Source of the DNA: Nocardioides sp.
Lineage (GTDB): Bacteria > Actinomycetota > Actinomycetes > Propionibacteriales > Nocardioidaceae
Assembly: GCA_030698375.1 (NCBI GenBank)
Contig: JAUYLL010000020.1
Location: 1 to 37,873, forward strand
Reading direction: 5' to 3'
DNA length: 37,873 bases
The translations under genes were made by a program, and so were the position numbers. Of the stretch, positions 9,701 through 18,399 are shown in pieces; position 1 is the stretch's first letter; every line of letters starts with the position of its first letter. The notes beneath the pieces are model-generated. The model was not told where the DNA came from and searched no databases. It worked only from the letters and a program-made list of their open reading frames with translations.

Positions 9701-9964
9701 GAGGTCCGCGGCGACCGACGGAAGGGTCCCGGACTCCGCGACCAGCGGGGCCTCCTCGGGGGAGGGCACCGGGTCGGTGTCGGCGTTCGGGTCGGGCTCG
9801 ACCGGGGCCGGAGCAGCGCCCTCGGCCGCTGCCGGGCTGTCGGCCGTGGCCACGAAGGCGGCCCCTCCCGTCTCCGGGGTGAGGACCAGGGTCGTCGCGA
9901 CCACGGCGAGGAGCACGGCAAGGGCACGCGGGCGCGACAGCACGGCGGAGGGAGCCAGGGGCAT
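6800..9964 (-). CDS. Large secreted phosphodiester-glycosidase (NAGPA/DUF2233) protein with degenerate metallophosphoesterase tail
   Basis: 1054 aa. Residues about 10-36 form an export signal followed by a Pro/Ala/Glu-rich low-complexity linker to about 80. The phosphodiester glycosidase domain spans about 110-445 and has both family signatures, GVNGDFFD (174-181) and LNLDGGGSSTM (404-414). Residues about 450-790 are beta-rich, Arg-rich and include a jelly-roll-like stretch that may bind carbohydrate (inference). Residues about 812-1045 have the order of motifs of a calcineurin-like phosphoesterase (GDAR 818-821, TGDL 853-856, GDRE 886-889, GHHP 956-959, SGHGR 999-1003), but several canonical His/Asn metal ligands are replaced. 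Family enzymes remove sugars from phosphodiester-linked glycans; an envelope polysaccharide or teichoic-acid-like substrate is a guess. The ATG at 9964 was chosen because a signal peptide starts there and a -10 hexamer lies 7 nt upstream. Confidence 0.85.
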   Translation of the reverse strand: MPLAPSAVLSRPRALAVLLAVVATTLVLTPETGGAAFVATADSPAAAEGAAPAPVEPDPNADTDPVPSPEEAPLVAESGTLPSVAADLRTSQRVSPPQGSGVRFFSVDERSVPVAPGLTHTRYDRFDARGWNRVNVLSADLATPGLRVDHVSPGPVTATAPLSTMLSRSRSVAGVNGDFFDITDTGAPLGVGRSRGRGLLHAPERGWNQALLVSGKGRARIASTHLKAHVQKRGGRKLPVSNLNSPAVRANGIGLYNSFWGAASRKRVVTGRKKVRQVRIRGGRVRENSRRLGAGQIGKGVTVLVGVGKGARRLSNLKKGNRVAVTYGLDNPARVALSGNTVILKDGKVLGGDPVLHPRTSIGIDATGTRVFVVTVDGRASQSIGVTLGDVAQVLRRLGATDALNLDGGGSSTMMARPAGQPVRTVNQPSDGRQRRVPNGLGFRVTSGSTDLAGFRVEPVQQHVESARVLRGLSRVLVAHPFNGRYAGTAGTPAWRTDARASTSAGRSARAVVVGKTPGTSTVEAYQGSARGTLDLEVLGVPRRLEPSVGRIAFGRAGDSRYIEVWGYDQDGFGTWVEPRDVQLAFDRAVVSVSRSGRGFLVRARRTDATTTVRFTAGGVSTAVGTTAGLRRQGVHQFNRAGQWRAAAVGGSVRLAGTTNRRDRAGKALAVRYGFRRSAAVRGKRLVRLRHAGIALPRGTRQVRMWIRGDGKGAAVRLEVRPRSGGATTFVTAAPRVSWRGWRQVTATVPSALRQPADVVGVRLVPGRSGKHRGTLALDQMDAGRPHPTPRLTALPSDDRVLSSRPAVSTGARIAVLGDARVSSAAPQGPAANALRSALRDARASRVDQVLLTGDLVAGPTRAHLTFVRDLLNAELGPVPWRWVPGDRERGSDLAAYRAVLGDPVGTFDRAGVRFVALNSSARSLRLGGFDQLLRLRTGLTRAAAERSIDAVVVVGHHPTRALVAGAAPGLADRREGEVVESLLENAHTAGGKPVAHVSGHGRRFQAVDRDGVAMVATGPVSGKPAGPSAGAFRGWTLLDVHRGDLRVAFVPTS

Positions 9965-9971
9965 GCCGAGA

Positions 9972-9977
9972 AGAGTA
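9972..9977 (-). promoter_or_regulatory. Candidate -10 box (TACTCT) for the phosphodiester-glycosidase gene; leaderless
   Basis: On the minus strand TACTCT is followed by exactly 7 nt and then the ATG at 9964. There is no purine-rich SD between them, so transcription would begin at or next to the start codon. No convincing -35 is visible. The remaining sequence to 10102 holds no ORF I can support. Confidence 0.5.
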
Positions 9978-10143
9978 GGGAACGGATCGGGTGGTTCGGG
10001 CCGTTTCGTCCGTTTCCGGGCCGTTCGTCGTCCACCGTGTCTCCCGGGGACGCCTGGTCCCCAGGCACGAGGTCGCGGCTGCGGGGCCTTGCGGTGCGTC
10101 CCTACGGTCCCCCTCCGACCCCGAACGACCCTAGGAGCTCCCC

Positions 10144-10458
10144 GTGCGCCGTGCCGCAGCAGTACTCGTTCCCGTCCTCGTCGTCCTCGTGCTGCTCGGC
10201 CTCGCGCAGTCCGGCACGGCGGGCTCCACGCAGGCGCCACCGCGCACCATCGTCGAGGTCACGGGCGATGCCGACCGCGGGTTCCGGGTGGAGCGGCTCG
10301 ACGGGTCGGTGCGCTTCACGCCCACCTGGAGCGAGACCCGCACCGAGTGCGAGGAGTACCACCGGCGGGTGGCCCGGGTCCGCTGCAAGGCACGGGAGCG
10401 GGCGAGGTACCGGGGACTCGCCGCGGTGCGGGACGCGCTCCGCCACGCCCGGTCCTAG
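10144..10458 (+). CDS. Small exported protein of unknown function
   Basis: 104 aa, GTG start at 10144 preceded by TAGGAGCT, a good SD with about 7 nt spacing. The first ~25 residues are a signal peptide or single membrane segment (AAAVLVPVLVVLVLLGLAQS then GTAGS). The mature part is charged, with two cysteines in TECEEYHRRVARVRCKARER that could form a disulfide. I do not recognise a family. It is divergent from the phosphodiester-glycosidase gene, with about 180 nt between them. Its stop codon lies within the likely -10 box of the following NUDIX gene. Confidence 0.65.
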   Translation: MRRAAAVLVPVLVVLVLLGLAQSGTAGSTQAPPRTIVEVTGDADRGFRVERLDGSVRFTPTWSETRTECEEYHRRVARVRCKARERARYRGLAAVRDALRHARS

Positions 10459-10461
10459 GAT
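10456..10461 (+). promoter_or_regulatory. Candidate -10 box (TAGGAT) for the NUDIX gene, overlapping the upstream stop codon
   Basis: TAGGAT is followed by 7 nt and then the GTG at 10469. The first three bases are the TAG stop of the small exported protein. It could also act as a weak SD (AGGA), so leaderless initiation is inferred. Confidence 0.45.
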
Positions 10462-10468
10462 CGGCGGG

Positions 10469-10915
10469 GTGGTCTACACCAGCGACTACCCGATCATCTC
10501 GCTCACCGTCGACGTCGCCCTCGTCAGTGCGACGGGCAGGGTGCTGCTCGTTGAACGCGGCCAGGACCCGTACGCCGGGCTGCTCGCCCTCCCGGGAGGG
10601 TTCGTCGACGTCGACGAGGATCTCGAGACCAGCGCGCGCCGGGAGCTGCGGGAGGAGACCGGCCTCCGGGTCGAGGCCCCGCTCGAACAGCTCGGGGCGT
10701 ACGGCCGCCCGGACCGGGACCCGCGTGGCCGCACCGTCAGCGTCGTGTTCTGGGCGCAGCTGGACGACGAGCCGGACGCCGTCGGCGGTGACGACGCGGC
10801 AGCGGCCCACTGGTTCGCGCTGACTGGTGCCGACGGGGTGCTGGCCGACCCCGACCGGTTGGCCTTCGACCACGCCGAGGTGCTGCGCGCCGTCGCGTCG
10901 CGGACCGGGGCCTGA
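10469..10915 (+). CDS. NUDIX hydrolase
   Basis: 148 aa, the normal size for a single-domain NUDIX pyrophosphohydrolase. The full Nudix box GX5EX7REUXEEXGU is present from GGFVDVDEDLE through RELREETGL at about residues 48-70, including the catalytic REXXEE glutamates that bind Mg2+. The preceding LLVERGQDPYAGLLALPGG is the usual strand-loop before the box. Substrates in this family are nucleoside diphosphates linked to another moiety (NTPs, ADP-ribose, NAD-type dinucleotides); the sequence alone does not say which, though the YPIISLTVDVAL opening resembles ADP-ribose/NrtR-like subfamilies (inference). It has no winged-helix extension, so it is an enzyme rather than an NrtR regulator. The GTG at 10469 sits 7 nt after a -10-like hexamer. 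Confidence 0.92.
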   Translation: MVYTSDYPIISLTVDVALVSATGRVLLVERGQDPYAGLLALPGGFVDVDEDLETSARRELREETGLRVEAPLEQLGAYGRPDRDPRGRTVSVVFWAQLDDEPDAVGGDDAAAAHWFALTGADGVLADPDRLAFDHAEVLRAVASRTGA

Positions 10916-10923
10916 GGAGCAGC

Positions 10924-11496
10924 TCAGACCGTGCCGAGCACCCCGGCTGCGCGGGCGGCGTCGCCGTAGGCGCGGGCGAGGGTGTCCACCGTCTCGTGCG
11001 CGTTCAGGCCGCTGGGGTTCGGCACCACCCACAGCTCAGCGCCCCCCATCGGTTCGGGCTGCCGGCCCGCGGTTGCCCGCCGGGTGCCGAACGCGGTGCG
11101 GTACGCCGTGATGCCCGCGACCGCCACCACCCGGGGCCGTCGCGTCGCGACCAGGTCGACCAGGCGCGCGCCGCCGGCCCGCAGCTCGGCGGGGGAGAGC
11201 TCGTCGGCACGGGCCGTCGCGCGACGCACCAGGTTGGTGATGCCGACCCCGCGGGACAGCAGGTGCGCACGGTCCTCGTCGGTCATGCCCGCCGCGGGGT
11301 CCACCGGGCGGGTGAGGATCCCCGCCCGCAGCAGCGCCGGGTAGAAGCGGTTTCCCGGGTGGGCGAAGTGCGTCTGCGTCGCGGCGGTCCAGAGACCCGG
11401 GTTGATCCCGACGAACAGCAGCCGGAGGTCGGGGCCGAGGAGGTCGGGCACCTCGCGGTCCCGCTGACGCTCGAGCTCCTCCCGGCTAAATCCCAC
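10924..11496 (-). CDS. mug: Mismatch-specific (G/U, G/T) uracil-DNA glycosylase, MUG/TDG family
   Basis: 190 aa single-domain glycosylase of UDG family 2. Seen: the catalytic GINPGL motif at residues 30-35, with the Asn (N32) that positions the water nucleophile; THFAHPGNRFYPAL just after; and the second active-site motif NPSGLN near residue 160, which forms the intercalating loop. These enzymes remove uracil, or thymine mispaired with guanine, to start base-excision repair. That suits a GC-rich genome prone to cytosine deamination. GTG start at 11496, 6 nt after a TAGGGT hexamer and with no SD. It converges on the NUDIX gene with an 8-nt gap; no operon is apparent. Confidence 0.92.
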   Translation of the reverse strand: MGFSREELERQRDREVPDLLGPDLRLLFVGINPGLWTAATQTHFAHPGNRFYPALLRAGILTRPVDPAAGMTDEDRAHLLSRGVGITNLVRRATARADELSPAELRAGGARLVDLVATRRPRVVAVAGITAYRTAFGTRRATAGRQPEPMGGAELWVVPNPSGLNAHETVDTLARAYGDAARAAGVLGTV

Positions 11497-11502
11497 GGCG
11501 GC

Positions 11503-11508
11503 ACCCTA
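11503..11508 (-). promoter_or_regulatory. Candidate -10 box (TAGGGT) for mug; leaderless
   Basis: On the minus strand TAGGGT is followed by 6 nt (GCCGCC) and the GTG at 11496. No SD is present, so the start codon itself would be the transcript start. Confidence 0.45.
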
Positions 11509-11665
11509 CGAGGCCGTCCGTCGCCGGCGGCGTGGCTGGACCAGAGTGGCCCGGCTGCACCCTGGACTCCGACGTGAGGATCTGGTCAGATCTGGGTATG
11601 CGGACCCGTTGGGCCCGTGCTCCGTGCTGGCCCAGGGGGAGTCCACCGCGACCCGGAGGGATCCG
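11509..11665 (+). promoter_or_regulatory. Intergenic control region upstream of the bet operon
   Basis: No gene is supported here. The stretch holds the SD for betB (CGGAGGG at 11653-11659, 6 nt before the ATG) and a motif CAGATCTGGGTATG at 11587-11600. A nearly identical motif (13 of 14 bases) sits at 18498-18511 upstream of the ThrE-like gene. A GATCTGGTCAGATC partial repeat precedes it. No BetI-type operator could be assigned by eye. Confidence 0.3.
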
Positions 11666-13174
11666 ATGCCTGAGCTGTTCATCGATGGCACCTGGCGCGA
11701 CGCCGCCGACGGTGCCACCCGCGAGATCCGCTGCCCGGCCGACGGTCGCGCCGTCGCGACCGTCGCGGAGGCCACCGCCTCCGACGCGGAGGCCGCGGTC
11801 CTCGCTGCCCGCCGTGCCTTCGACCACGGGCCGTGGCCGCACACGCCTGCTCCCGAGCGGGCCGCGCTGCTCCACCGTCTCGCCGACCGGTTGGAGCAGG
11901 AGAAGGAGGAGGTCGCGCGGCTGGAGTCGCTCGACACCGGCAAGCGGATGGTGGAGTCACGCATCGACGTCGACGACATCGTCTCGGTGTTCCGTCACTT
12001 CGCCGGGCTCGCCCAGGCGGATGCGGGACGGATGGTCGACACCGGCGTGCCGGACGTCGTGAGCCGGGTCGTCCACGAGCCGTTGGGGGTGTGCGCGCTG
12101 ATCACGCCGTGGAACTTCCCGCTGCTGCAGACGTCGTGGAAGGTCGCGCCCGCGCTGGCGGCCGGGTGCACCTTCGTGCTGAAGCCGAGCGAGCTGACCC
12201 CCTCGACGGCCGTGTGGCTGGTGCGCACGCTCGCCGACCTGGGCCTCCCCGACGGTGCGGGCAACCTGGTGCTCGGTGCTGGGGCCCGGGTCGGGCCGAC
12301 GCTGACCGAGCATCCCGGGGTCGACCTGGTGTCCTTCACCGGTGGCCTGGAGACCGGGCGCCGGGTGATGGCCGCGGCGTCGGGCACCGTGAAGAAGGTC
12401 GCGCTCGAGCTCGGCGGCAAGAACCCGAACGTCGTCTTCGCCGACGCCGACCTCGACGCCGCGCTCGACCTCGCGCTCGCCGCAATCTTCCTCGACTCCG
12501 GCCAGGTCTGCTCCGCCGGCTCCCGGTTGATCGTCGAGGAGTCGGTGCACGACTCCTTCGTCGACGCACTGGTCGAGCGGGCCGGTCGGATCCGTCTCGG
12601 CGGTCCCTTCGACGACGACGCCCAGACCGGTCCCCTCATCAGCGCCGAGCACCGCGACAAGGTCGAGCGCTACGTGGCTACCGGGATCGGTGAGGGGGCC
12701 CGCCTCCGGGTCGGCGGTAGCCGACCTGAGGGGCCGGCGTACGACGAGGGCTTCTTCTTCCCGCCCACCGTGCTCGACGACTGCCACACCGGCATGCGCT
12801 GCGTGCAGGAGGAGTCGTTCGGGCCGGTGCTGACGGTGGAGACGTTCACCGGGGCTACCCGGGAGGAGACCGAGGACGCTGCGGTGGCGCTGGCCAACGA
12901 CACGCTCTACGGACTCGCCGGCGCGGTCTGGACCCAGGACGCCGGCCGGGCCGAGCGGGTGGCCGCGCGGCTGCGGCACGGCACGATCTGGATCAACGAC
13001 TACCACCCCTACGTGGCCCAGGCCGAGTGGGGCGGCTACAAGCAGTCCGGCATCGGACGGGAGCTGGGGCTCGCCGGCCTCGACGAGTACCGCGAGACCA
13101 AGCACATCTGGCACAACGTCCGACCCGCCCCGCAGGGCTGGTTCGACGACCCGAGCGAGAGCGAGCAGGGATGA
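11666..13174 (+). CDS. betB: Betaine-aldehyde dehydrogenase
   Basis: 502 aa NAD(P)-dependent aldehyde dehydrogenase; converts betaine aldehyde to glycine betaine in the cytoplasm, the second oxidation of choline. Seen: cofactor region [19 protein letters not shown], the [12 protein letters not shown] glycine stretch, catalytic Glu248 in LELGGKNPN and nucleophile Cys282 in SGQVCSAGS. The 34-residue Glu-Cys spacing is that of classic ALDHs. C-terminal FGPVL and GIGRELG motifs are also normal. The ATG at 11666 was chosen for its SD (CGGAGGG) and the usual N-terminus [10 protein letters not shown]. Substrate specificity is inferred mainly from the coupled betA and betT genes; on sequence alone it could be another ALDH of the BetB/GbsA branch. 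Its stop overlaps the betA start (ATGA). Confidence 0.9.
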   Translation: MPELFIDGTWRDAADGATREIRCPADGRAVATVAEATASDAEAAVLAARRAFDHGPWPHTPAPERAALLHRLADRLEQEKEEVARLESLDTGKRMVESRIDVDDIVSVFRHFAGLAQADAGRMVDTGVPDVVSRVVHEPLGVCALITPWNFPLLQTSWKVAPALAAGCTFVLKPSELTPSTAVWLVRTLADLGLPDGAGNLVLGAGARVGPTLTEHPGVDLVSFTGGLETGRRVMAAASGTVKKVALELGGKNPNVVFADADLDAALDLALAAIFLDSGQVCSAGSRLIVEESVHDSFVDALVERAGRIRLGGPFDDDAQTGPLISAEHRDKVERYVATGIGEGARLRVGGSRPEGPAYDEGFFFPPTVLDDCHTGMRCVQEESFGPVLTVETFTGATREETEDAAVALANDTLYGLAGAVWTQDAGRAERVAARLRHGTIWINDYHPYVAQAEWGGYKQSGIGRELGLAGLDEYRETKHIWHNVRPAPQGWFDDPSESEQG

Positions 13175-14901
13175 GCACCTCCGACCACTACGACTTCGTC
13201 ATCGTCGGGGGCGGGTCGGCAGGCTCGGTGCTGGCCAACCGGCTCAGCGCGGACCCCGGGACCCGGGTCTTGGTTCTGGAGGCCGGGCGCAGCGACTTCC
13301 GGATCGACCCGTTCATCCACATGCCTGCGGCGCTCCCGTACCCGATCGGCAACCCGCTCTACGACTGGCGCTACGAGTCCGAGCCCGAGCCGCACATGGG
13401 CGGACGGCGGATCTTCCACGCGCGCGGCAAGGTGCTCGGCGGCTCGTCGAGCATCAACGGGATGATCTTCCAGCGCGGCAACCCGTTGGACTTCGAGCGC
13501 TGGGCCGCCGACGCAGGGATGGAGTCGTGGGACTACGCCCACTGCCTGCCGTACTTCAAGCGGATGGAGACCTGTCTCGCCGGTGCCGATACCTGGAGGG
13601 GTGGCTCGGGACCGCTGGTGCTGGAGCGTGGCCCGGCGACGAGCCCGCTGTTCGGCGCGTTCTTCGAGGCCGCCCAGCAGGCCGGGCACCCCCTCACCGA
13701 CGACGTCAACGGCTACCGGCAGGAGGGGTTCGCGCCGTTCGACCGCAACGTGCACCGCGGCCGCCGGCTCAGCGCCGCGCGCGCCTACCTGCACCCCGTG
13801 CGCGGACGCAAGAACCTCAGCGTCCACACGCTCGCCCACGTGACCGGGCTGCGGGTCGACGGCACCCGGGTGACCGGCGTCGACTACGTGCGAGGCGGCA
13901 AGCTGCGCCGCAGCGTCCGCGCCGACGAGGTGATCCTCTGCGGCGGCGCGATCAACTCCCCGCAGCTACTCCAGCTCAGCGGCATCGGGGACGCCGACGA
14001 TCTCGGGCGGCTCGGCATCCGCTCGGTCGTGGACCTTCCCGGCGTAGGACAGAACCTCCAGGACCACCTCGAGGTCTACGTCCAGCACGCCTCGAAGCAA
14101 CCGGTGTCCATCGCGCCGTGGCTCAAGCACCGACACAAGCCGCGCATCGGTGCCGAGTGGTTGTTCCTGCGCCGCGGTGTCGGGGCCTCGAACCACTTCG
14201 AGGCCGGTGGCTTCATCCGCAGCAACGACGAGGTCGCCTACCCGAACCTGATGTTCCACTTCCTCCCCATCGCCATCCGGTACGACGGGTCGCGGCCAGC
14301 CGCCGAGCACGGCTACCAGGTGCACATCGGGCCCATGTACTCCGACGTCCGTGGGTGGCTGAAGATCCGGTCGACCGACCCGTTCGAGCACCCGGCGATG
14401 CAGTTCAACTACCTCTCCACGGACAGCGACCGTCAAGAGTGGATCGAGATGGTCCGGGCGGCCCGGCACATCCTCGGCCAGCCAGCCTTCGCGGCGTTCA
14501 GCGCGGGCGAGATCTCGCCCGGCCCCGAGGTCGACACCGACGAGCAGATCCTCGAGTGGGTCGCGAAGGACGCCGAGACCGCGCTGCACCCGTCGTGCAC
14601 GGCGAAGATGGGCACCGGCGAGGACGCGGTCACCGACCCCACGTCGCTGCGTGTCCACGGCGTCGAGGGACTCCGGGTCGTCGACGCCTCGGCGATGCCC
14701 TACGTGACCAACGGCAACATCTACGCCCCGGTCATGATGCTGGCCGAGAAGGCTGCCGACCTGGTGCTCGGCAACACCCCGCTTCCCGCCGAGCACGCCC
14801 CGTACTACCGTCACGGCGCGGACCTGCCGCTGTGGCCCGAGGGCGACCCCCGCAACGCCACCGCCACCGTTCCCCCGAGCGCCGAGGAGGCCCGTCGATG
14901 A
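13171..14901 (+). CDS. betA: Choline dehydrogenase (GMC oxidoreductase)
   Basis: 576 aa FAD-dependent GMC-family oxidoreductase; oxidises choline to betaine aldehyde, usually membrane-associated and feeding electrons to the respiratory chain. Seen: FAD-binding [17 protein letters not shown] at residues 9-25, GMC signature 1 [16 protein letters not shown] near 83-98, signature 2 [16 protein letters not shown] near 259-274, and the catalytic His473 in [12 protein letters not shown]. The C-terminal [19 protein letters not shown] is typical of BetA. Length matches the family (~550-580). The ATG overlaps the betB stop, and the stop overlaps the betT ATG, so the three genes are translationally coupled. 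Other GMC alcohol oxidases are possible, but the operon fits choline. Confidence 0.92.
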   Translation: MSTSDHYDFVIVGGGSAGSVLANRLSADPGTRVLVLEAGRSDFRIDPFIHMPAALPYPIGNPLYDWRYESEPEPHMGGRRIFHARGKVLGGSSSINGMIFQRGNPLDFERWAADAGMESWDYAHCLPYFKRMETCLAGADTWRGGSGPLVLERGPATSPLFGAFFEAAQQAGHPLTDDVNGYRQEGFAPFDRNVHRGRRLSAARAYLHPVRGRKNLSVHTLAHVTGLRVDGTRVTGVDYVRGGKLRRSVRADEVILCGGAINSPQLLQLSGIGDADDLGRLGIRSVVDLPGVGQNLQDHLEVYVQHASKQPVSIAPWLKHRHKPRIGAEWLFLRRGVGASNHFEAGGFIRSNDEVAYPNLMFHFLPIAIRYDGSRPAAEHGYQVHIGPMYSDVRGWLKIRSTDPFEHPAMQFNYLSTDSDRQEWIEMVRAARHILGQPAFAAFSAGEISPGPEVDTDEQILEWVAKDAETALHPSCTAKMGTGEDAVTDPTSLRVHGVEGLRVVDASAMPYVTNGNIYAPVMMLAEKAADLVLGNTPLPAEHAPYYRHGADLPLWPEGDPRNATATVPPSAEEARR

Positions 14902-16940
14902 CCAACACCCTGACCCCCCAGCCGCCGCCGGAGGTCGGTCCCGACGAGAAGCCACGGCTCAACCGCACCGTCTTCTTCGGGGCGGCGATCGGCACGGTCG
15001 CGATCGCGCTGTGGGCGATCATCGCGCCGAGCAGTGCCGACAGCGTGCTCGGCAGCATGGTCGGGTGGACCTCCTCGTGGTTCGGCTGGTTCTACGTGGC
15101 GCTGGCCACGTCGGTCCTCGTCTTCGTCGTCTACCTCGCGCTCTCGCGCTACGGCTCGACCAGGCTGGGCCCGGACCACTCCCGGCCCGAGTTCAGCACG
15201 CTCGCGTGGGCCTCGATGCTGTTCGCGGCGGGCATCGGGACCGACCTGATGTACTTCGCGGTCGCGGAGCCGGTCATGCAGTTCCTCACGCCCCCGAGCG
15301 GTGAGCCCGAGACCGTCGCCGCCGCCAGGGAGGCGACCACCTGGACCCTGTTCCACTACGGCATCACCGGGTGGGCGATGTACGCCCTGATGGGCATGGC
15401 GCTGGGGTTCTTCGCCTACCGGATGAACCTCCCGCTGGCCGTGCGCTCGGCGCTCTACCCGCTGCTCGGCAAGCGCGTCGAGGGCAAGGTCGGCGACGCC
15501 GTCGACCTCGCTGCCGTCCTCGGCACCATCTTCGGGGTGGCGACCACGCTCGGCATCGGCGTCGTCATGGTGAACGTCGGCCTCGACGTCGTCTTCGGCG
15601 TGGGACAGGGACTGACCGCGCAGATCGTGCTGATCGTCGTGGGAGTGGTGGTCGCGGCCCTGTCGGCAGTGTCCGGCATCGACCGCGGCATCAAGCTGCT
15701 GTCGTTGCTCAACGTCTTCCTGGCCGTCGGCCTGACCCTCTTCGTGCTCGTGGCAGGTCGGACGGAGTACCTCCTCAACGCCCTGGTGCTCAACATCGGC
15801 GACTTCGTGCGGCTGTTCCCCGAGCTGACGATGCAGACCTTCGCCTACGAGGACACCGGCACCTGGATGACCGACTGGACCCTGTTCTTCTGGGCCTGGT
15901 GGATCGCCTGGGCATCCTTCGTGGGGCTGTTCCTGGCCCGCATCTCGCGGGGCCGGACGATCCGGCAGTTCGTGGCCGGGACCCTGATCATCCCGTTCAC
16001 CTACATCCTCATGTGGGTCTCGATCTTCGGCAACAGCGCGCTCGACCTCGTCCGCAGCGGAGGGCGGGCGTTCGGTGAGAACACCGTCGCCGCGCCCGAG
16101 GAGGGCTTCTACGCGCTGCTCGAGCAGTACCCGGCCTTCGGCCTCGTCGCGGCGCTCGCGACGCTGACGGCCCTGCTGTTCTACGTCACCTCGGCGGACT
16201 CTGCGGCGCTGGTGATGGCCAACCTCACCTCACGTCTGCGCAATCCCCAGCAGGACGCCAGCGCAGCACCCCGGATCTTCTGGGCAGTGGCGACCGGTCT
16301 GCTCACCATCGCCATGCTCAGCGTCGGTGGCATCCCCGCGCTCATGAGCGCGACGGTGATCATGGGGCTGCCGTTCGCGTTCGTGATGGTCGCGGTGATG
16401 GTGGGGCTGATGCGCGCGCTGCGCACCGAGGCACACCGTCACGACGGGGTGCGTGCGGCGCTGCCGGCGGCGATGTCCGGGCGCAGCAGCGGTCAGCCGG
16501 GCCGGGGCTGGCAGTCGAGGCTCTCGAGGGCGCTGTCGTTCCCGACCCTGGCCCGGGTCGACGAGCACCTGCGCGACAAGGTTGAGCCCGCTCTGCGCGA
16601 GGTGGCGGCCGAGGTCGCCGGTCAGGGCGTCGAGGCCGTGGTCCGCGACGGGACGGACGAGACCGGGGCTCCCTATGTCGAGCTGCGCGTCGACCCCGCC
16701 TCCGAGCGCGAGTTCTCCTACCAGGTGCACCGACATGCGGTGCCGGTGCCGGCCTACGCCGGACGCGCCCCGCGCGGGGACGACTACTACGGCCGGCTCG
16801 AGGTGCACCTGGTCAGCGGTGGCCAGGGTTACGACGTCATGGACTACACCCCGAACCAGCTCATCGACGACGTGCTCGACCAGTACGAGCGGCACCTGGA
16901 GTTCCTCCGCCTGAGCATGGACCCGGCGCCGGCGACCTGA
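14898..16940 (+). CDS. betT: BCCT-family choline/betaine transporter with long C-terminal cytoplasmic domain
   Basis: 680 aa. The betaine-choline-carnitine transporter fold has about 12 membrane segments between residues ~25 and ~515, including the substrate-site signature around [20 protein letters not shown] near 330 and the GIGVVMVN glycine stretch near 222. The last ~160 residues are soluble and end with the BetT-type C-terminal domain containing [20 protein letters not shown]. Full-length BetT of E. coli has the same size and layout, and there the C-terminal domain senses osmotic stress (established for BetT). Coupling to betB-betA makes choline the likely substrate. The gene converges on the WS/DGAT gene with 19 nt between stops; I saw no strong terminator in that gap. 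Confidence 0.92.
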   Translation: MTNTLTPQPPPEVGPDEKPRLNRTVFFGAAIGTVAIALWAIIAPSSADSVLGSMVGWTSSWFGWFYVALATSVLVFVVYLALSRYGSTRLGPDHSRPEFSTLAWASMLFAAGIGTDLMYFAVAEPVMQFLTPPSGEPETVAAAREATTWTLFHYGITGWAMYALMGMALGFFAYRMNLPLAVRSALYPLLGKRVEGKVGDAVDLAAVLGTIFGVATTLGIGVVMVNVGLDVVFGVGQGLTAQIVLIVVGVVVAALSAVSGIDRGIKLLSLLNVFLAVGLTLFVLVAGRTEYLLNALVLNIGDFVRLFPELTMQTFAYEDTGTWMTDWTLFFWAWWIAWASFVGLFLARISRGRTIRQFVAGTLIIPFTYILMWVSIFGNSALDLVRSGGRAFGENTVAAPEEGFYALLEQYPAFGLVAALATLTALLFYVTSADSAALVMANLTSRLRNPQQDASAAPRIFWAVATGLLTIAMLSVGGIPALMSATVIMGLPFAFVMVAVMVGLMRALRTEAHRHDGVRAALPAAMSGRSSGQPGRGWQSRLSRALSFPTLARVDEHLRDKVEPALREVAAEVAGQGVEAVVRDGTDETGAPYVELRVDPASEREFSYQVHRHAVPVPAYAGRAPRGDDYYGRLEVHLVSGGQGYDVMDYTPNQLIDDVLDQYERHLEFLRLSMDPAPAT

Positions 16941-16959
16941 GCCGAGAGCCGGGAGCCGC

Positions 16960-18366
16960 TCAGCCCACCCCGGCGGCCTTCTCCAGGGCGGCCAGCTCGT
17001 CGTCGAGGTGGGTGAGCAGGCGCTGCAGGCGCGGCACCGTGCGCCGACATCCGGTCAGCCCGAAGCCGATCGTGCCGTCGTACGTCGCGCAGGTGATGTT
17101 GAGCCCCATGCCGTGGATGGGGATGGACAGCGGGTACATCCCCACCAGCTGGGCGCCGTTGAAGTAGTGGGTCGTCCGCGGGCCCGGCACGTTCGAGATG
17201 ATCAGGTTGAACGGGGGGCGGGCCAGTCCGTGCAGCCGCAGGAGTGGCCAGAGCGCGGCCGGGGCCATCCCCAGGGCGCTCATCGCGGTGATCTGGAGGG
17301 GCGTCATCGAGGCCAACCCCTCCTTGCCGGTCTGCATCGAGCGGCTGATCGCGCTCAGCCGGTCCCCGGCATCGGGCAGGTGGGTGGCCAGCTGGACCAT
17401 CACGCTCCCGACGGCGTTGCCGCCGGACATCGACGCGCTCTGCGACGACCTGGCGTTCAGGCCGACCGGCACCATCGCCACGAGGGGGGCGTCCGGCAAC
17501 CCGCCGTGCTCGAGCAGGTAGGACCGCATGGCGCCGGCGCACATCGCCAGCACCACGTCGTTGACGGTCGCCCCGGTGGCCTTGCCGATCGCCGAGAGCC
17601 GCTCCAGCGGCCAATCCTGCGCGGCGAAGCGGCGGGCACCGGTGATGGAGGTGTTGATGAGGGTGCGGGGGGCGTGCAGGGACACCGCCGAGGTCTCGTT
17701 GCGCACGCTGTGGTTCAGGGTGCGCACCAGTGCGCCCGGGAGACCCGCGGCGTCGGCGCTGATGGCGACGGCCTGGCGCAGTGCGGTGAGTGGCACCTGG
17801 AGCAGTCCGCCGCTCTCACCCGCGCCTGTCGTACGACGGCGCGGGGTCTCGCGCGCTGCCCACGGCGGCGGCATGTCGCGCTCGTCCGGGTCGGTGCTGA
17901 GCACGCTCTGGAGCATGCGCATCGCGGAAATGCCGTCGACGAGCGAGTGGTGGATCTTGGTGTACATCGCGATCCGGCCGTCAGCGAGGCCCTCGATGAT
18001 GTGGGCCTCCCACAGCGGCCGCTCACGCGCCAGGCGGGTGCCGTGCAGGCGCGAGCAGAGCGCGAGGAGCTCCAGCACGCGGCCGGGCTGGGGGAGGGCG
18101 CTGTGGCGGACGTGGTGCTCGATGTCGAACTGACGGTCCTCGGTCCAGGCGTACTGGCCCGCGAGCGCCAGTGACCGGATGGGGTGCTTGAGGAAGAGCG
18201 GGCCGACCTCGTCGACGTTCAGCATCGACTCGTACAGTTCGCGGGCGAACTCCGGGCCCGCGCCCTCGGGCGGGCGGAAGAGCTGGAGACCGCCGACGTG
18301 CATCGGCGTGCGCCGGCTCTCGGCGAGGAGGAAGGCTACGGAGGTGGGGTCGATCGGGACGACCAT
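16960..18366 (-). CDS. Wax ester synthase / diacylglycerol O-acyltransferase (WS/DGAT)
   Basis: 468 aa. The enzyme transfers an acyl group from acyl-CoA to diacylglycerol or a fatty alcohol, making storage triacylglycerol or wax ester at the inner face of the membrane. Seen: the condensing-enzyme active site HHSLVDG at residues 139-145 (HHxxxDG, intact), the nearby PLWEAHIIEGL, GATVNDVVLAMCAGAMR in the middle, and the C-terminal NLIISNVPGPR motif. Length and motif order match bacterial WS/DGATs such as those of mycobacteria and Acinetobacter. The ATG at 18366 has a perfect AGGAGC SD 5 nt upstream; a GTG/ATG-extended N-terminus is not needed. A CRP/GlxR-like site lies about 34 nt upstream. It is divergent from the ThrE-like gene. 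Confidence 0.92.
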   Translation of the reverse strand: MVVPIDPTSVAFLLAESRRTPMHVGGLQLFRPPEGAGPEFARELYESMLNVDEVGPLFLKHPIRSLALAGQYAWTEDRQFDIEHHVRHSALPQPGRVLELLALCSRLHGTRLARERPLWEAHIIEGLADGRIAMYTKIHHSLVDGISAMRMLQSVLSTDPDERDMPPPWAARETPRRRTTGAGESGGLLQVPLTALRQAVAISADAAGLPGALVRTLNHSVRNETSAVSLHAPRTLINTSITGARRFAAQDWPLERLSAIGKATGATVNDVVLAMCAGAMRSYLLEHGGLPDAPLVAMVPVGLNARSSQSASMSGGNAVGSVMVQLATHLPDAGDRLSAISRSMQTGKEGLASMTPLQITAMSALGMAPAALWPLLRLHGLARPPFNLIISNVPGPRTTHYFNGAQLVGMYPLSIPIHGMGLNITCATYDGTIGFGLTGCRRTVPRLQRLLTHLDDELAALEKAAGVG

Positions 18367-18399
18367 GGAAGCTCCTGGGAACGAGGACATCGAACGTGA

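Noticed and set aside
7604..10468. A long plus-strand frame leading into the NUDIX gene
   Set aside because: Opposite the phosphodiester-glycosidase gene; the NUDIX domain starts only at 10469, and the upstream part has no domain.
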